A stretch of DNA of 64,000 nt from DAHUZL01 sp035533215 (GTDB lineage Bacteria; Chloroflexota; Dormibacteria; Aeolococcales; Bog-877), in NCBI GenBank assembly GCA_035533215.1, contig DATLUG010000037.1, positions 18,993 through 82,992 on the forward strand. The letters run 5' to 3'. Shown piece after piece: positions 9,101-18,478 of the stretch; position 1 is the first letter of the stretch, and each line of letters begins with the position of its first letter. The translations under genes were made by a program, and so were the position numbers. Below the pieces are notes generated by a model. It was not told the DNA's origin, did no database searches, and saw only the letters and a program-made list of their open reading frames with translations.

Positions 9101-9170
9101 GGGGGGTGTGGTCCTGAGAGGGAGGGGCCGCCGCCGACGGGGGAGCCCGGCCGCGGTGGGTGGGCTCCGA

Positions 9171-12143
9171 TTATGGACGCTTGCCGGCCGGCGGCGGCGG
9201 GGCGGGGTCCCGGCCGGGGCCCGGCGTCGGCGGGGCCGTCGCCCCGGCCGGGGTGGTGCCGACCGCCCGCAGCGTGACCCAGTAGGGCTGGTCGTCGAGC
9301 ACCCCCTCGCTGACCTGACCCTCGGCCGGTCGCACCTCCAGTCCGGTCCGCTGGATGTCGCGGGCATAGACCTGGCGCGCGATCTCGGGGTGGGCCGCCT
9401 CGACCGCCGCCGCCAGGAGGTCGCCGGCGGCGTACGTGACGTCGATCGGCTCGCGCGGCTGGAGCTTGGCCATCCGGCGCAGATCCTGCACCCGGCGGGC
9501 GATGGTGCGGACCCAGCCCTCGGCGCGGAGCTCGTCGGTCAGGACGAGGTCGAGCACCACCGTCGGCCGCCCGTCCTCGGGGAGGGGGGCATGCTCGATG
9601 GCACGGACGTTCAGCTCGTCGGCGAGGATCGCCTCCAGCTCCGGTGGCAGGGGGTCGCCGGCGACCGTGGCCGACGCCAGCGGCTGGCGGATCGCGATCT
9701 TGGCGGTCTGCCGCTGGGGCCGCGCCGACTCGACCAGCCGGCGCAGCTGGGCCATGCCGGCCAGCAGGGCGGGGTCCTCGACGGACGGGTCGGGGGCGGG
9801 GAAGTCGGCGAGGTGGACCGACCGCGGCAGCTGCGGGTGTCCCTGGGTGAGGTTGCGCCAGATGGTCTCGGTCATGAAGGGCACGAAGGGCGCCAGCATC
9901 TGCACCAGCTGGAGCAGCGCCCGGTAGAGGGTGGCGCAGGCGACCCGGGCCGCCGTCGGGTTCTGGTCGTCGCGGAAGCGGGTCCGCGAGCGCCGGACGT
10001 ACCAGGTGCTGACATCGTCGAGGAGCGCGGCCAGCTGCCGGCAGGCGCCGTTGGCGTCGTAGGCGTCCATCCGCCGGCGCACGGTGGCGGCCGCCTCCGC
10101 CACCCGGGCCAGCAGCCAGCGGTCCATGATGGTGCGCGCTCCCGGCCCCGGGTCGGCCCGGCTGGGGTCGAAGCCGCACATCCCCGAATAGGTGACGAGG
10201 AAGACGTGCAGGTTCCAGAGGATGAGCAGGAACCGGCTCACCACCTCGTGGACCCGGTCGGGGGAGATGCGGTACTCCTGGCCCACCGAGACCGTGGTGT
10301 AGAACCACCAGCGCAGGGCGTCGGCGCCGGAGCGGTCGAGGATCGCGACCGGGTCGACGACGTTGCCCCAGGACTTGGACATCTTGCGACCGGTGCGGTC
10401 GACCACGTGGCTGGGGCTGATCACGTTGCGGTAGGCGGGCTCGTCGAAGAGCATCACCGACTCGGCGAGCAGGGTGTAGAACCATCCCCGTGTCTGGTCG
10501 ACCCCCTCGCAGATGAAATCGGCGGGATGGGACCGGGCGAACTCCTCCTCGTTCTCGAAGGGGTGGTGCCACTGCGCATACGGCATCGCCCCGCTGTCGT
10601 ACCAGCCGTCGATCACCTCCGCCACCCGGCGCATGGTGCCGCCGCAGGCGCAGTCCAGGGTGACCGTGTCGATGAAGGGCTTGTGGAGGTCCTGCCCCTC
10701 GGGCAGACCGAGCTCGGCCCGGCTGCCGACGCAGCGCTGGGCGGCGCAGGCCTGGCAGACCCAGATCGGCAGGGGGGTGCCCCAGTAGCGGGTGCGGGAG
10801 AGGTTCCAGTCCTGCAGCGACTCCAGCCAGTTGCCCATCCGCCCATCGCGAAGGTGGCTGGGGACCCACGCCACGGTGGCGTTGTGGGCGACCAGCCGCT
10901 CCCGCAGCTGGGTGGTGCGGATGAACCAGGAGGTGAGCGCGTAGTAGAGCAGCGGGGTCTCGCACCGCCAGCAGAACGGGTAGGTGTGGCGGATCGTCTC
11001 CGCCCGGTAGCAGAGCCCCCGCTCGCTGAGGTCGGCGATGATCTTGGGGTCGGCGTCCTTCACGAACAGGCCGGCGAAGGGGTGCACCTCGGCCAGGAAG
11101 CGACCGTCGAGCCCGACGGTGTGGCGCACCGGGATCCCCTCCCGCTGGCACAGCACGAGGTCGTCCTCGCCATAGGCGCCGGCGGTGTGCACGATCCCGG
11201 TGCCCTCGCCGGTGGTGACGAAGCTCGCCGCCACCACCCGGAAGGCATCGCCCTCGGGGGCCACCTCCGGATAGAGCGGCTGGTAGCGCAGGCCGACCAG
11301 CTCCGCGGCGGCCACCTCGGCGACGACCTGGTACGGGCCGGTCAGCGTCTCCAGTCGGTCCCGCGCGAGGATCAGCTCCTCTGCCCCCTCGCGCACCCGC
11401 ACATAGTCGATCGTCGGACCCACCGCCAGCGCGACGTTGCCGGGCAGGGTCCAGGGGGTGGTGGTCCAGGCCAGAAGGCTCACCCCCGGCTGGTCCCGGA
11501 GCCGGAACCGGACGGTGACCGCGGGATCGCTGACGTTCTCCTGATAGCCCTGGTTCAGCTCATGGGTCGACAGCGACGTCTGACAGCGGGGGCAGTAGGG
11601 GGTGACCCGGTAGCCCTGGGTCAGCCAGCCCCGGTCGAAGATCTGCCGGAGGCTCCACCAGACCGACTCGATGTAGGCGGGCGCGTCGGTCCGGTAGGGG
11701 CGGCTGAGGTCGAGCCAGAAGCCGATCCGGCGGGTGAGCTCCTCCCACTCCGCGATGTAGCCGGTCACCGACTCCCGGCAGAGCTGGTTGAAGCGCTCCA
11801 CCCCGTAGGCCTCGATGTCGGACTTGCGGGTGAAGCCGAGTTGGCGCTCCACCTCCAGCTCCACCGGCAGGCCGTGACAGTCCCAGCCCGCCCGCCGGTC
11901 GACCCGGTGCCCCCGCATCTGCTGGTAGCGGAGCACGCAGTCCTTGAAGGCGCGGGCGAGCACGTGGTGGACCCCGGGCAGGCCGTTGGCGGTGGGCGGC
12001 CCCTCGTAGAAGGTGAACGGCACCGCCGCCGCGCGCATCCGCTGCCCCGCCTCGAAGATCGCCTCGTCCCGCCAGAAGGCGAGCACCTCGGCCTCCAGGC
12101 TGGGGATGTCGAACAGCGGGGTGACGGGGGCGAAGACGCTCAT
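9171..12143 (-). CDS. ileS: Isoleucyl-tRNA synthetase, type 2
   Basis: Charges tRNA-Ile. 990 residues. The class I HIGH-type motif is in PPTANGLPGVHHVLAR (57-60), the editing domain follows, and KMSKS is at 587-591. The PPTANG...HHVLAR form and the C-terminal region with ARRVQDLRRMAKL are typical of the eukaryote-like type 2 enzymes, a group that is often insensitive to mupirocin; that property is inferred, not seen. The ATG at 12143 is preceded by AGGAG. The 244-bp leader between ftsZ and ileS is structured and may be regulatory (see separate entry). Confidence 0.97.
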   Translation of the reverse strand: MSVFAPVTPLFDIPSLEAEVLAFWRDEAIFEAGQRMRAAAVPFTFYEGPPTANGLPGVHHVLARAFKDCVLRYQQMRGHRVDRRAGWDCHGLPVELEVERQLGFTRKSDIEAYGVERFNQLCRESVTGYIAEWEELTRRIGFWLDLSRPYRTDAPAYIESVWWSLRQIFDRGWLTQGYRVTPYCPRCQTSLSTHELNQGYQENVSDPAVTVRFRLRDQPGVSLLAWTTTPWTLPGNVALAVGPTIDYVRVREGAEELILARDRLETLTGPYQVVAEVAAAELVGLRYQPLYPEVAPEGDAFRVVAASFVTTGEGTGIVHTAGAYGEDDLVLCQREGIPVRHTVGLDGRFLAEVHPFAGLFVKDADPKIIADLSERGLCYRAETIRHTYPFCWRCETPLLYYALTSWFIRTTQLRERLVAHNATVAWVPSHLRDGRMGNWLESLQDWNLSRTRYWGTPLPIWVCQACAAQRCVGSRAELGLPEGQDLHKPFIDTVTLDCACGGTMRRVAEVIDGWYDSGAMPYAQWHHPFENEEEFARSHPADFICEGVDQTRGWFYTLLAESVMLFDEPAYRNVISPSHVVDRTGRKMSKSWGNVVDPVAILDRSGADALRWWFYTTVSVGQEYRISPDRVHEVVSRFLLILWNLHVFLVTYSGMCGFDPSRADPGPGARTIMDRWLLARVAEAAATVRRRMDAYDANGACRQLAALLDDVSTWYVRRSRTRFRDDQNPTAARVACATLYRALLQLVQMLAPFVPFMTETIWRNLTQGHPQLPRSVHLADFPAPDPSVEDPALLAGMAQLRRLVESARPQRQTAKIAIRQPLASATVAGDPLPPELEAILADELNVRAIEHAPLPEDGRPTVVLDLVLTDELRAEGWVRTIARRVQDLRRMAKLQPREPIDVTYAAGDLLAAAVEAAHPEIARQVYARDIQRTGLEVRPAEGQVSEGVLDDQPYWVTLRAVGTTPAGATAPPTPGPGRDPAPPPPAGKRP

Positions 12144-12322
12144 CAACTCCTGACTCGGTCCCAGGGTCCGGCGCGCGCCACGGTCGCATCCGCACGGCCG
12201 GCGCTCGGGACCACACCGCACCGGCCGCTGTCGGCGGGCGTCCGCTGCGATGCGGACCGGCCCTCCCCCAGCGGCGACGGGTCGGGGCGCGACCTGCGAC
12301 CCGTCCCGGCGAGCGTAGCATG
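12144..12322 (-). promoter_or_regulatory. ileS leader: candidate promoter and structured 5' UTR, possibly a short T-box
   Basis: On the minus strand a -10-like TACGCT lies at 12317-12312. About 160 nt of leader follow. They contain a perfect 9-bp stem (GACGGGTCG/CGACCCGTC), then GTCCGC-ATCGCA-GCGGAC with ATC (an Ile codon) in the loop. Next comes a GCCGGTGC/GCGCCGGC stem enclosing TGGTCCCGAG, which partly resembles the T-box core TGGNACCGCG. GGTCCC of that core can also pair with GGGACC just before the ribosome-binding site. High-GC ileS genes often have translational T-boxes, but the core here deviates from consensus. Confidence 0.25.
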
Positions 12323-12387
12323 ACCGACCCCGAATCCATCCCCGGCGGCGGCGTCCGTGGCTGGGGAGAGGTCGGCGCCGGCGGCGG

Positions 12388-13497
12388 TCAGCGCCGTTCG
12401 CGCAGGAAGGCCGGGATGTCGAGCTCGTCGAAGGGGCTCGCCTCGTCCGGGGCGGAATCGCGGCGGCCGCCGCCGGGGGGCTCGATCAGCTCCTGCGGCC
12501 GGGTCTGGCGGAACCGCTCGGCGTGGGCGGTGCCGGCGCCACCGGTGAAGCCGGTGGCGACCACCGTGATCTTGACGTCGCCACCCATGTGGTCGTCGAT
12601 GACCGTGCCCCAGATGATGTTGGCGTTGACATCGGCGCTGGAGCGCACCAGCTCGCAGGCCTCGTTCACCTCGTGCAGGGTGAGGTCGGTGCCGGCGGTG
12701 ATGTTGACCAGGATCCCCTGGGCCCCGGCGATGGTGGTCTCCAAGAGGGTGGAGGCGACCGCGTCGCGGGCGGCGTCGACGGCGCGGTTGTCGCCGCTGC
12801 CGTAGCCGATCCCCATCAGCGCCGCGCCCTGCCCCTGCATGATCGCCTTGACGTCGGCGAAGTCGAGGTTGATCAGCCCCGGGAAGACGATCAGGTCGCT
12901 GATCCCCTGCACCCCCTGGCGGAGGACGTCGTCGGCCTTGCGGAAGGCATCCACCATGGTGGTCTTGCGGTCGGTGACGGCGATCAGCCGCTCGTTGGGG
13001 ATGGTGATGAGGGTGTCGACCCGCCCCGCCATCGCGTCCAGGCCGCGGTCGGCCGCCGCCATCCGCTTGCGCCCCTCGAAGGGGAACGGCTTGGTGACCA
13101 CCCCGATGGTGAGGGCGCCGCTGGAGCGGGCGATCTCGGCGATCACCGGGGCCGCCCCGGTGCCGGTGCCGCCGCCCATCCCGGCCGTGACGAAGACCAT
13201 GTCGGTGTCGTGCACCAGCCGGGCGAGGTCGTCGCGCGACTCCTCGGCGGCGGCCTCGCCGACGTCGGGGTCACCGCCGCAGCCGAGGCCGCGTGTGACC
13301 TTGCGTCCGATGTGCACCTTGGTGGTCGCCTCGGCAGCGTCGAGGGCCTGCTTGTCGGTGTTGACGGCGATGAAGTCCACCCCCCGCAGCTTGGCCTTGA
13401 TCATGCGGTTGACGGCGTTGCTGCCCCCGCCACCCACGCCGACGACCTTGATCCGGGCGTTGCCGGCGATGGTGCGATCGAGCTCGTCCTGCGGCAT
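12388..13497 (-). CDS. ftsZ: Cell division protein FtsZ
   Basis: Tubulin-like GTPase that forms the Z ring. 369 residues, shorter than most actinobacterial homologues. The N-terminus IKVVGVGGGGSNAVNRM and the tubulin signature GMGGGTGTGAAPV are intact, with T7-loop residues INLDFADVK. A short linker leads to the conserved C-terminal peptide DIPAFLRER that docks FtsA and other partners. The ATG at 13497 has GAGGAG 7 nt upstream and is preferred over a TTG one codon earlier. ftsA lies 54 bp upstream. The usual Gram-positive neighbours (sepF, ylmE, divIVA) are missing; ileS follows directly. Confidence 0.98.
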   Translation of the reverse strand: MPQDELDRTIAGNARIKVVGVGGGGSNAVNRMIKAKLRGVDFIAVNTDKQALDAAEATTKVHIGRKVTRGLGCGGDPDVGEAAAEESRDDLARLVHDTDMVFVTAGMGGGTGTGAAPVIAEIARSSGALTIGVVTKPFPFEGRKRMAAADRGLDAMAGRVDTLITIPNERLIAVTDRKTTMVDAFRKADDVLRQGVQGISDLIVFPGLINLDFADVKAIMQGQGAALMGIGYGSGDNRAVDAARDAVASTLLETTIAGAQGILVNITAGTDLTLHEVNEACELVRSSADVNANIIWGTVIDDHMGGDVKITVVATGFTGGAGTAHAERFRQTRPQELIEPPGGGRRDSAPDEASPFDELDIPAFLRERR

Positions 13498-13551
13498 CAA
13501 CGTCTCCTCGGCGGGAAGGTGGGCACGGTCGAGCGGGCGGTCGGCCGACGG

Positions 13552-14763
13552 TCAGAACAGGTCATGGAGCCAGCGGTTGAGCCGCCCGGCGCTGCCGGTG
13601 CTCCGGCGGTTCTGGCGCTCGCGGCGCTGGTCCTGGCGCGATCCCCAGTGCAGCAGCCCGGCCAGGGCCGCGTGGCCGGGATGGCCCAGCTGCGCCTCCA
13701 GCCCGGCGAGCCCCTCGGGGACGGCCACCCGGACCGGGGCCTCGAGCAGCCGGTGGACGACCATGGGGAGCCCGCTCAGGCAGGAACCGCCGCCGCTCAG
13801 GACCAGACGGGCCACCGCGCCCGACGCCGACCGCTCCAGCTCGGCGCCGACCAGGCGAGCGATCTCGCGCACCCTCGGCTCGATGATCTCGCTCAGCTGC
13901 CGCCGCGGCACCTCGTGGGGACCGAGCACGCCCGGTCCGGTGAGGGTGACCAGCTCGTTCCCCGCGGCCGCCAGGGTGTCCGCGGTGCCGTGACGGCACT
14001 TGAGCGACTCGGCCTGGTCCCGGTCGCACCGGAGTCCGACCGCGAGGTCCTGGGAGACGTGCTGGCCGCCCACCGGCAGCACCGCGAGGTGCACGACGGC
14101 GCCGCCGGCGAGGACCACCACGGTGGTGGTGGCCGCCCCACAGTCCACCACCGCGACGCCCCGCTCCAGCTCGACGTCGCGGAGCACGCCCTCGGCCGCC
14201 GCCAGGCCGCCCGCCACCACGTCCTCCACCGCCAACCCCGCCGCGTGGACCGCATCCACCAGCGCGGTGGTGGCGGGGACGGCGGCGGTCACCAGGGTGG
14301 CGGCGAGGTCCAGCCGCTCGCCGGCCTGGCCCACCGGATCCGGGAGCGGTGCGCCGCCGTCGAGGGTGTAGGCGTGGGGGATCAGATGGAGCGACTCGCG
14401 GCCGTCGCCGGCGGCGCCGGTGCGCGCCTGGTCGAGGGCCCGGCGAACGTCACCGGGGCCGACCCGGCCGTCCCGGGCGAGGACCCGGACGGTGGCCCGG
14501 CGGGCCTCGCTCCGGAGGTGGGCACCGCCCAGCCCCACCACCACCTGGTCGATCTCCACCCCGGAGACGCGCTCGGCGGCCGCCACCGCGGCGGCGATCG
14601 CCTCGCTGGCGGAGGCGGGGTCGACCACCATCCCCCGGGCCACGCCGGCGGACGGCGCCTCCCCCACCCCGAGCACGCGGATCCGGCCGGGAGCGGCCTC
14701 GGCGACGGCGCAGCGGACGGTCTGGGAACCCAGGTCGAGCCCGACCACGTGGCGGGGACTCAT
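13552..14763 (-). CDS. ftsA: Cell division protein FtsA
   Basis: Actin-fold ATPase that tethers FtsZ to the membrane and activates septal wall synthesis. 403 residues. GLDLGSQTVRCAV is the first phosphate-binding loop; the 1C subdomain and VVDCGAATTTVVVL (second phosphate loop) follow. The last residues, NRWLHDLF, form the amphipathic membrane-targeting helix. The ATG at 14763 is downstream of a 340-bp gap carrying a strong promoter, so ftsA-ftsZ can be expressed independently of ftsQ. Confidence 0.96.
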   Translation of the reverse strand: MSPRHVVGLDLGSQTVRCAVAEAAPGRIRVLGVGEAPSAGVARGMVVDPASASEAIAAAVAAAERVSGVEIDQVVVGLGGAHLRSEARRATVRVLARDGRVGPGDVRRALDQARTGAAGDGRESLHLIPHAYTLDGGAPLPDPVGQAGERLDLAATLVTAAVPATTALVDAVHAAGLAVEDVVAGGLAAAEGVLRDVELERGVAVVDCGAATTTVVVLAGGAVVHLAVLPVGGQHVSQDLAVGLRCDRDQAESLKCRHGTADTLAAAGNELVTLTGPGVLGPHEVPRRQLSEIIEPRVREIARLVGAELERSASGAVARLVLSGGGSCLSGLPMVVHRLLEAPVRVAVPEGLAGLEAQLGHPGHAALAGLLHWGSRQDQRRERQNRRSTGSAGRLNRWLHDLF

Positions 14764-14965
14764 GGCGCCGGGGACCCCGCCGCCGCACCGGGTGAGACCA
14801 GGCCGTGGCGGATGGGCTCGCGGTCGATCAGGGGGGCATCCTCTGGAGGACGGTGGGGACGACGTGAGACTGCGGCACGGCCAGGACGGGATGGCAGCGG
14901 GCGCGCAGAACCCCCTCGCGCCCGGGCCGTCGGGAGCGGATCGGCCCCTCCCGGCGACCGCGGCC

Positions 14966-14994
14966 AGTGTACCCCGTCGTCACCCGTCCCACAA
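14966..14994 (-). promoter_or_regulatory. Vegetative promoter of ftsA-ftsZ
   Basis: On the minus strand TTGTGG (14994-14989), a 17-bp spacer and TACACT (14971-14966) form a good housekeeping sigma promoter. Predicted start is about 14959, giving a leader of about 195 nt before ftsA. It is almost the same as the mraZ promoter at 39240-39268. The rest of the 14764-15102 gap holds no convincing gene. Confidence 0.7.
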
Positions 14995-15066
14995 GCCCGC
15001 GGACCGGTCCGGCCACAGGATGTTGTGGGCATCCGGCTGCCGCAGCCCCTCCCCTTGGGGTCGGCC

Positions 15067-15083
15067 GGGGGGAGCGTCCCCCC
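15067..15083 (-). terminator. Hairpin 20 bp after ftsQ, possible terminator or attenuator
   Basis: A perfect 7-bp all-G/C-rich stem (GGGGGGA and TCCCCCC) with a 3-nt loop follows the ftsQ stop. It has no T-run, so it may slow or stop transcription, or only protect the 3' end. Weak evidence. Confidence 0.3.
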
Positions 15084-15102
15084 GGGGGCGGCGCGACCAC
15101 GG

Positions 15103-16287
15103 TCATCCGGCCGCGGGCGGGCTCGCCTGGAGGACCGGCGGGCCGCCCGCGGGCAGCGGGGCCGGCCGGCCGTCGGTGACGTCCACCTGGGTGGGGTCCT
15201 GGAGATCGATGGCGGCGATCCCGGGCCGGGCCAGGTCGACCCGGGTGGCGAGGGTGCGCAGCGCCTCCAGCCGGGGCCCGAGCCCGCGCAGCTCGCTCGG
15301 GGTCAGCACCGGGCCGCAGTCGGCGACCCAGCCGGCGCTGGAGTAGATCAGCAGGCTGCCGGCCGGGGTCAGCGCGAACTCGCGGACGGTGACGCCGAAG
15401 GCGCGGGGGAAGACCTGGACCAGGGCCGCGAGCGCCTGGGTGTAGCGGGCGCCGAGGACGGTCTCGCCGGCTCGGATCGGGGTGGCCCGGCCGAGCTCGA
15501 CGACCCGGGGCAGCGTGGCGGCCGGCGGCGCCAGGGCCGGGGCCGGACGGCCAGCGCTGAGGGCCTCCCCGTTGGGCGCCACCGGCGCGGCGAGGCCGGC
15601 GCGGACGTCGACCAGCACCGGCACCCACCGCACCAGCGTGATCGATGCGCGGTTCGGCCACCCGATCCGCACCTGGGCCGTGCGCACCCCGGGGAGCCGG
15701 AGGAGGCGACGCTCCGCCGCCCCCGCCCGGACGAACACCATGCTCTCGCCGCGGGTGAGGCCGCTGGCATCCAGCACGGCAGTCCGGGTGATGGGGCCAG
15801 CGCCGGTCACGCTCACCCGCTGGAGGTGGAACGCGGGGAGCGCCAGGACCACTCCCGCCACCACCAGGGCGCCGAGCGCCAGGGCGGCGGCGCGGCGCGC
15901 GAGCACCGCCTGCTCCTCCCACCACAGCAGGATCCCCACCGGGCGCGGGGCGGACGCCCGCATCCGTCCCAGCCCGCGACCCGAGCCGCGGCGAGCCTGG
16001 CGGCGGCCCGCGCGCCGACGCTCCAGCTCGGCAGCCGCGTCGGCGCCCAGCCGCTCCCACCAGGGAGGCGCGGTCAGGCGCCGGCGCCGGGGAGCGCCCA
16101 GCCGCGCCCGGGCGCCGCGGGCGCGGCCGCCCAGGGGGCGGCGGGCCCGCGTCCCTCGGGTGCGGGGGCCGGGCTCGTCGGGCACGAACGCCCAGAGACG
16201 GCTGGAGCGGAGCAGGTCCGGGCGCGGCCGACCGTCGCCCCGGCGCGTGCGGGAGGGGGGACGACGCCGTGAGCCCCTGTCGGTCAT
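15103..16287 (-). CDS. ftsQ: Cell division protein FtsQ/DivIB (POTRA domain)
   Basis: Bitopic divisome protein that recruits FtsL and FtsB. 394 residues. A long Arg/Pro-rich cytoplasmic N-terminus (about 130 residues) precedes one membrane helix (132-151). The POTRA domain follows with FHLQRVSVTGAGPI, LTRGESMV and LPGVRTAQVRIGWPN, the normal FtsQ pattern, and then the beta domain. The ATG at 16287 overlaps by 4 bp the stop of a secreted TIM-barrel-like gene, so ftsQ looks like the last gene of the upstream glycan operon instead of following murB/ddl as usual. The identification rests on the domain pattern and the position before ftsA. Confidence 0.88.
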   Translation of the reverse strand: MTDRGSRRRPPSRTRRGDGRPRPDLLRSSRLWAFVPDEPGPRTRGTRARRPLGGRARGARARLGAPRRRRLTAPPWWERLGADAAAELERRRAGRRQARRGSGRGLGRMRASAPRPVGILLWWEEQAVLARRAAALALGALVVAGVVLALPAFHLQRVSVTGAGPITRTAVLDASGLTRGESMVFVRAGAAERRLLRLPGVRTAQVRIGWPNRASITLVRWVPVLVDVRAGLAAPVAPNGEALSAGRPAPALAPPAATLPRVVELGRATPIRAGETVLGARYTQALAALVQVFPRAFGVTVREFALTPAGSLLIYSSAGWVADCGPVLTPSELRGLGPRLEALRTLATRVDLARPGIAAIDLQDPTQVDVTDGRPAPLPAGGPPVLQASPPAAG

Positions 16288-17528
16288 TGGTGGTCCTCGG
16301 CGGGAGCGTGGAGAGGATGAGGAGCGCCGGAGGCCCGGACGGCGCGCGGCCGCAACCCGACACCCGTACGGTGGCGCATCGGAGGCCGTGATGCAAGCGC
16401 CGCGTAGGTCCCGAGGGAGGGACGGTGCGCCAGCAGGCTGGCCTCGTCCATCCACATCATCCCCATGAGGCCCAATCGCCGCACCTGGCTGACGGCGACC
16501 CGCATCCCGGCGGCCCCGGCGCCGGCGGCATTCTCGCCGGCGACCGGGATCCCGCGGGGCCGGGCCAGCCGGCTGAGGTAGGCGGCGGGGCTGATGGTGT
16601 CGGGGGCGCTCCCGGCGCCGGGCCGGTCGAGCCAGGTGGTGTAGGCGATCACGCGCGGGACGCCGATGGCGGCCAGCTGCCGCTGCCAGTCGAGGCCCAT
16701 GGCGAGGGTCCCCCAGAGGGCGGCGCGGGTCGACCCGTCCAGGTCGGTCGCCACCGCCCGGCGGATGTCGCCCGGGCGCAGTCCCCACGAAGGGAGGAGG
16801 AGTTCGAGCCACCCCCGGAAGGCGCGGCGGTAGAGCCGGAGCTGCCAGCGCTCGTATCCGACCAGGGCGCCGAGGTAGGCGGAGAGGAACACCCGCGCCT
16901 TCGCCGGGCCCGGATCCCCCGGCCGCCAGCCGGGGGCCGGGGACCGTGCCAGGGCCATCCGACCGAAGGCCCAGTAGCAGTTGGCATGGCCGAATCCGTG
17001 GGCGGGCGGATAGCGAAGCTCGTTGTCGAGCAGGCCACCGACCCGGACCGCGAAGATCGACGACCCCAACTGGGACGCCACTTCGTCGACATAGGCGGCC
17101 TGGGCGCGGCGCACGGCCGGGTCGTGGACGGCGTCAGGGACGTCGGAGCCGAGCCGGGCGGACCGCCAGACGTCGCCGTACTGGTCCACGAACCGGGTGC
17201 CCCGGTTGAGGTGGAACACCCACGCCGGTGGGTACTGCAGGCCGAGGTCGAGCGCGACCTGCATCCCCTGCGCGCGCATCGCGCGCAGGCGGACGCGGGC
17301 GGCAGCGAGATACCGGAGGTCGAACCGATGCGGCCGCGGCTCGGCGGCGGCCCACGCCAGCTCGAGGTCGGTGACGGTGAGGCCGGCGCGGCGCTCGGCC
17401 TGGAAGTGGCGGCCGTTCGGCTCCAGCACACCGAACCACGGGCGGCCGGCAGGGCGGCCGCCCGAAGGGACGACCATGGCCGGCAGGGCTGCGCCCACGG
17501 CCACCAGCACGAGGGCCGTCCGACGCAT
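16284..17528 (-). CDS. Secreted TIM-barrel protein, glycoside-hydrolase-like
   Basis: 414 residues with a signal peptide (MRRTALVLVAVGAALPAMV). The mature part starts with WFGVLEPNG and has the beta/alpha pattern of beta-galactosidase-like (GH42/GH35-type) barrels: a segment LELAWAAAEPRPHRFD at the first strands, then LQYPPAWVF and WMDEASLL near the end. Candidate acidic residues exist (for example in GLLDNELRY and WMDEAS) but catalysis cannot be assigned. The ATG at 17528 is chosen because it directly begins the signal peptide. A 107-bp gap separates it from the GT2 gene, and its stop overlaps ftsQ. Target glycan unknown; it could trim the glycan made by the neighbouring transferases. Confidence 0.6.
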   Translation of the reverse strand: MRRTALVLVAVGAALPAMVVPSGGRPAGRPWFGVLEPNGRHFQAERRAGLTVTDLELAWAAAEPRPHRFDLRYLAAARVRLRAMRAQGMQVALDLGLQYPPAWVFHLNRGTRFVDQYGDVWRSARLGSDVPDAVHDPAVRRAQAAYVDEVASQLGSSIFAVRVGGLLDNELRYPPAHGFGHANCYWAFGRMALARSPAPGWRPGDPGPAKARVFLSAYLGALVGYERWQLRLYRRAFRGWLELLLPSWGLRPGDIRRAVATDLDGSTRAALWGTLAMGLDWQRQLAAIGVPRVIAYTTWLDRPGAGSAPDTISPAAYLSRLARPRGIPVAGENAAGAGAAGMRVAVSQVRRLGLMGMMWMDEASLLAHRPSLGTYAALASRPPMRHRTGVGLRPRAVRASGAPHPLHAPAEDHQ

Positions 17529-17635
17529 CCGTCGCCTCGACCACGGCCTCGCTTCGCTCCCGGCCTCGCGCCCAACCCCCTTCGGGCGGTGCCCGGCGAG
17601 CCCCGGCTCGGCGACGAGGGTGTTCCCTCGGCCGG

Positions 17636-18478
17636 TCAGCGCCGCTCGCCCGCCCGTGGCCGCCACCCCGGTCCCCGGCCGCGCGCGACACCCCAGGCGA
17701 CCGCCGCGGCCTCGCCCGCCTTCAGCGCCACCAGCCCGACCGCCAGCCCAGGATGGGACGCCGCCACCCGCCAGGGGCGACGCAGGTAGGGCCGATCGAT
17801 CGCCTCGGCCAGAGCCCGCCACCCGTGCTTGCGCACGAACGGCTCGACACCGAGGGCGTAGCCGGACCGTTTGCGCACGTCGTCGAGGAAGCGCAGCCGC
17901 CCCTCGTCGTGGTCGATCAGGCTCTGGGTGCGCACGAAGGCGGTGACCCGACCGGCTCGCAGGGTGAGGTCGCGGTCCTCGCCGATGCTGAGGTCCTCAT
18001 CCCAACCGCCCACCGCGTCCAGCACCTCGCGACGGAAGAATCGGGCTGCCTCCACGCCCCGGTGGCCGACGCAGGCGGACCGCTCGAGGGCGCGCACCCG
18101 CGCCCAGTACCCCTCCCCCACCGAGCGCTCCGGGATGATCGCGGCGCCGGCGCCACCCGCCATCGCGATCCCCACTTCCTCGATCATCGTCGGCGGCACC
18201 ACCATGTCGGAGTCGATGAAGCCGACGATCGTCGTCGGCAGGGCGGCGGCGCCCAGGTTCCGCTGGCGGGAGCGCTCGGGCCCGGCGACGACCAGGCGGT
18301 CGGCCAGCCTGCGCGCGATCGCCTGGGTCTCGTCGCCGGAGTAGTTGTCGACCACCACCACCGGGCAGGGTCGGGTCTGGCCGCGCAGCGAGGCGAGGCA
18401 GCGGGCCAGGGTTCGCGCCGAGTTGCGGGTGGGCACCACCACCCCGATCGAGCCGCTGAGCGGGGTCACCGGGCCCAT
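17636..18478 (-). CDS. Family 2 glycosyltransferase
   Basis: 280-residue GT-A enzyme. It opens GVVVPTRNSARTLARCLASL, a typical GT2 start, with VVVDNYSGDET for the nucleotide and IDSDM as the metal-binding DxD equivalent. GEDRDLTLRAGR gives the C-terminal acidic/ED motif. The ATG at 18478 is preferred over one 18 bp earlier because AGGGGAGG lies 5 nt upstream. It overlaps the upstream phosphoesterase gene by 13 bp. Sugar donor and acceptor are not predictable; the setting suggests assembly of an extracellular or lipid-linked glycan. Confidence 0.88.
   Translation of the reverse strand: MGPVTPLSGSIGVVVPTRNSARTLARCLASLRGQTRPCPVVVVDNYSGDETQAIARRLADRLVVAGPERSRQRNLGAAALPTTIVGFIDSDMVVPPTMIEEVGIAMAGGAGAAIIPERSVGEGYWARVRALERSACVGHRGVEAARFFRREVLDAVGGWDEDLSIGEDRDLTLRAGRVTAFVRTQSLIDHDEGRLRFLDDVRKRSGYALGVEPFVRKHGWRALAEAIDRPYLRRPWRVAASHPGLAVGLVALKAGEAAAVAWGVARGRGPGWRPRAGERR

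Noticed and set aside
14760..15032. 90-codon minus-strand frame between ftsQ and ftsA
   Set aside because: It would cover the ftsA promoter and leader and has no conserved segment, so I treat the gap as regulatory.
15067..15083. A certain intrinsic terminator after ftsQ
   Set aside because: The stem is strong but has no T-run, so it is listed only at low confidence.
1413..16272. Very long plus-strand open frames (666, 1277, 1158 and 1249 codons) opposite the lspA-fmt, ileS and fts genes
   Set aside because: They lie antisense to well-identified genes, have no family motifs and are rich in Gly, Arg, His and Asp, as expected from stop-poor GC-rich antisense sequence.
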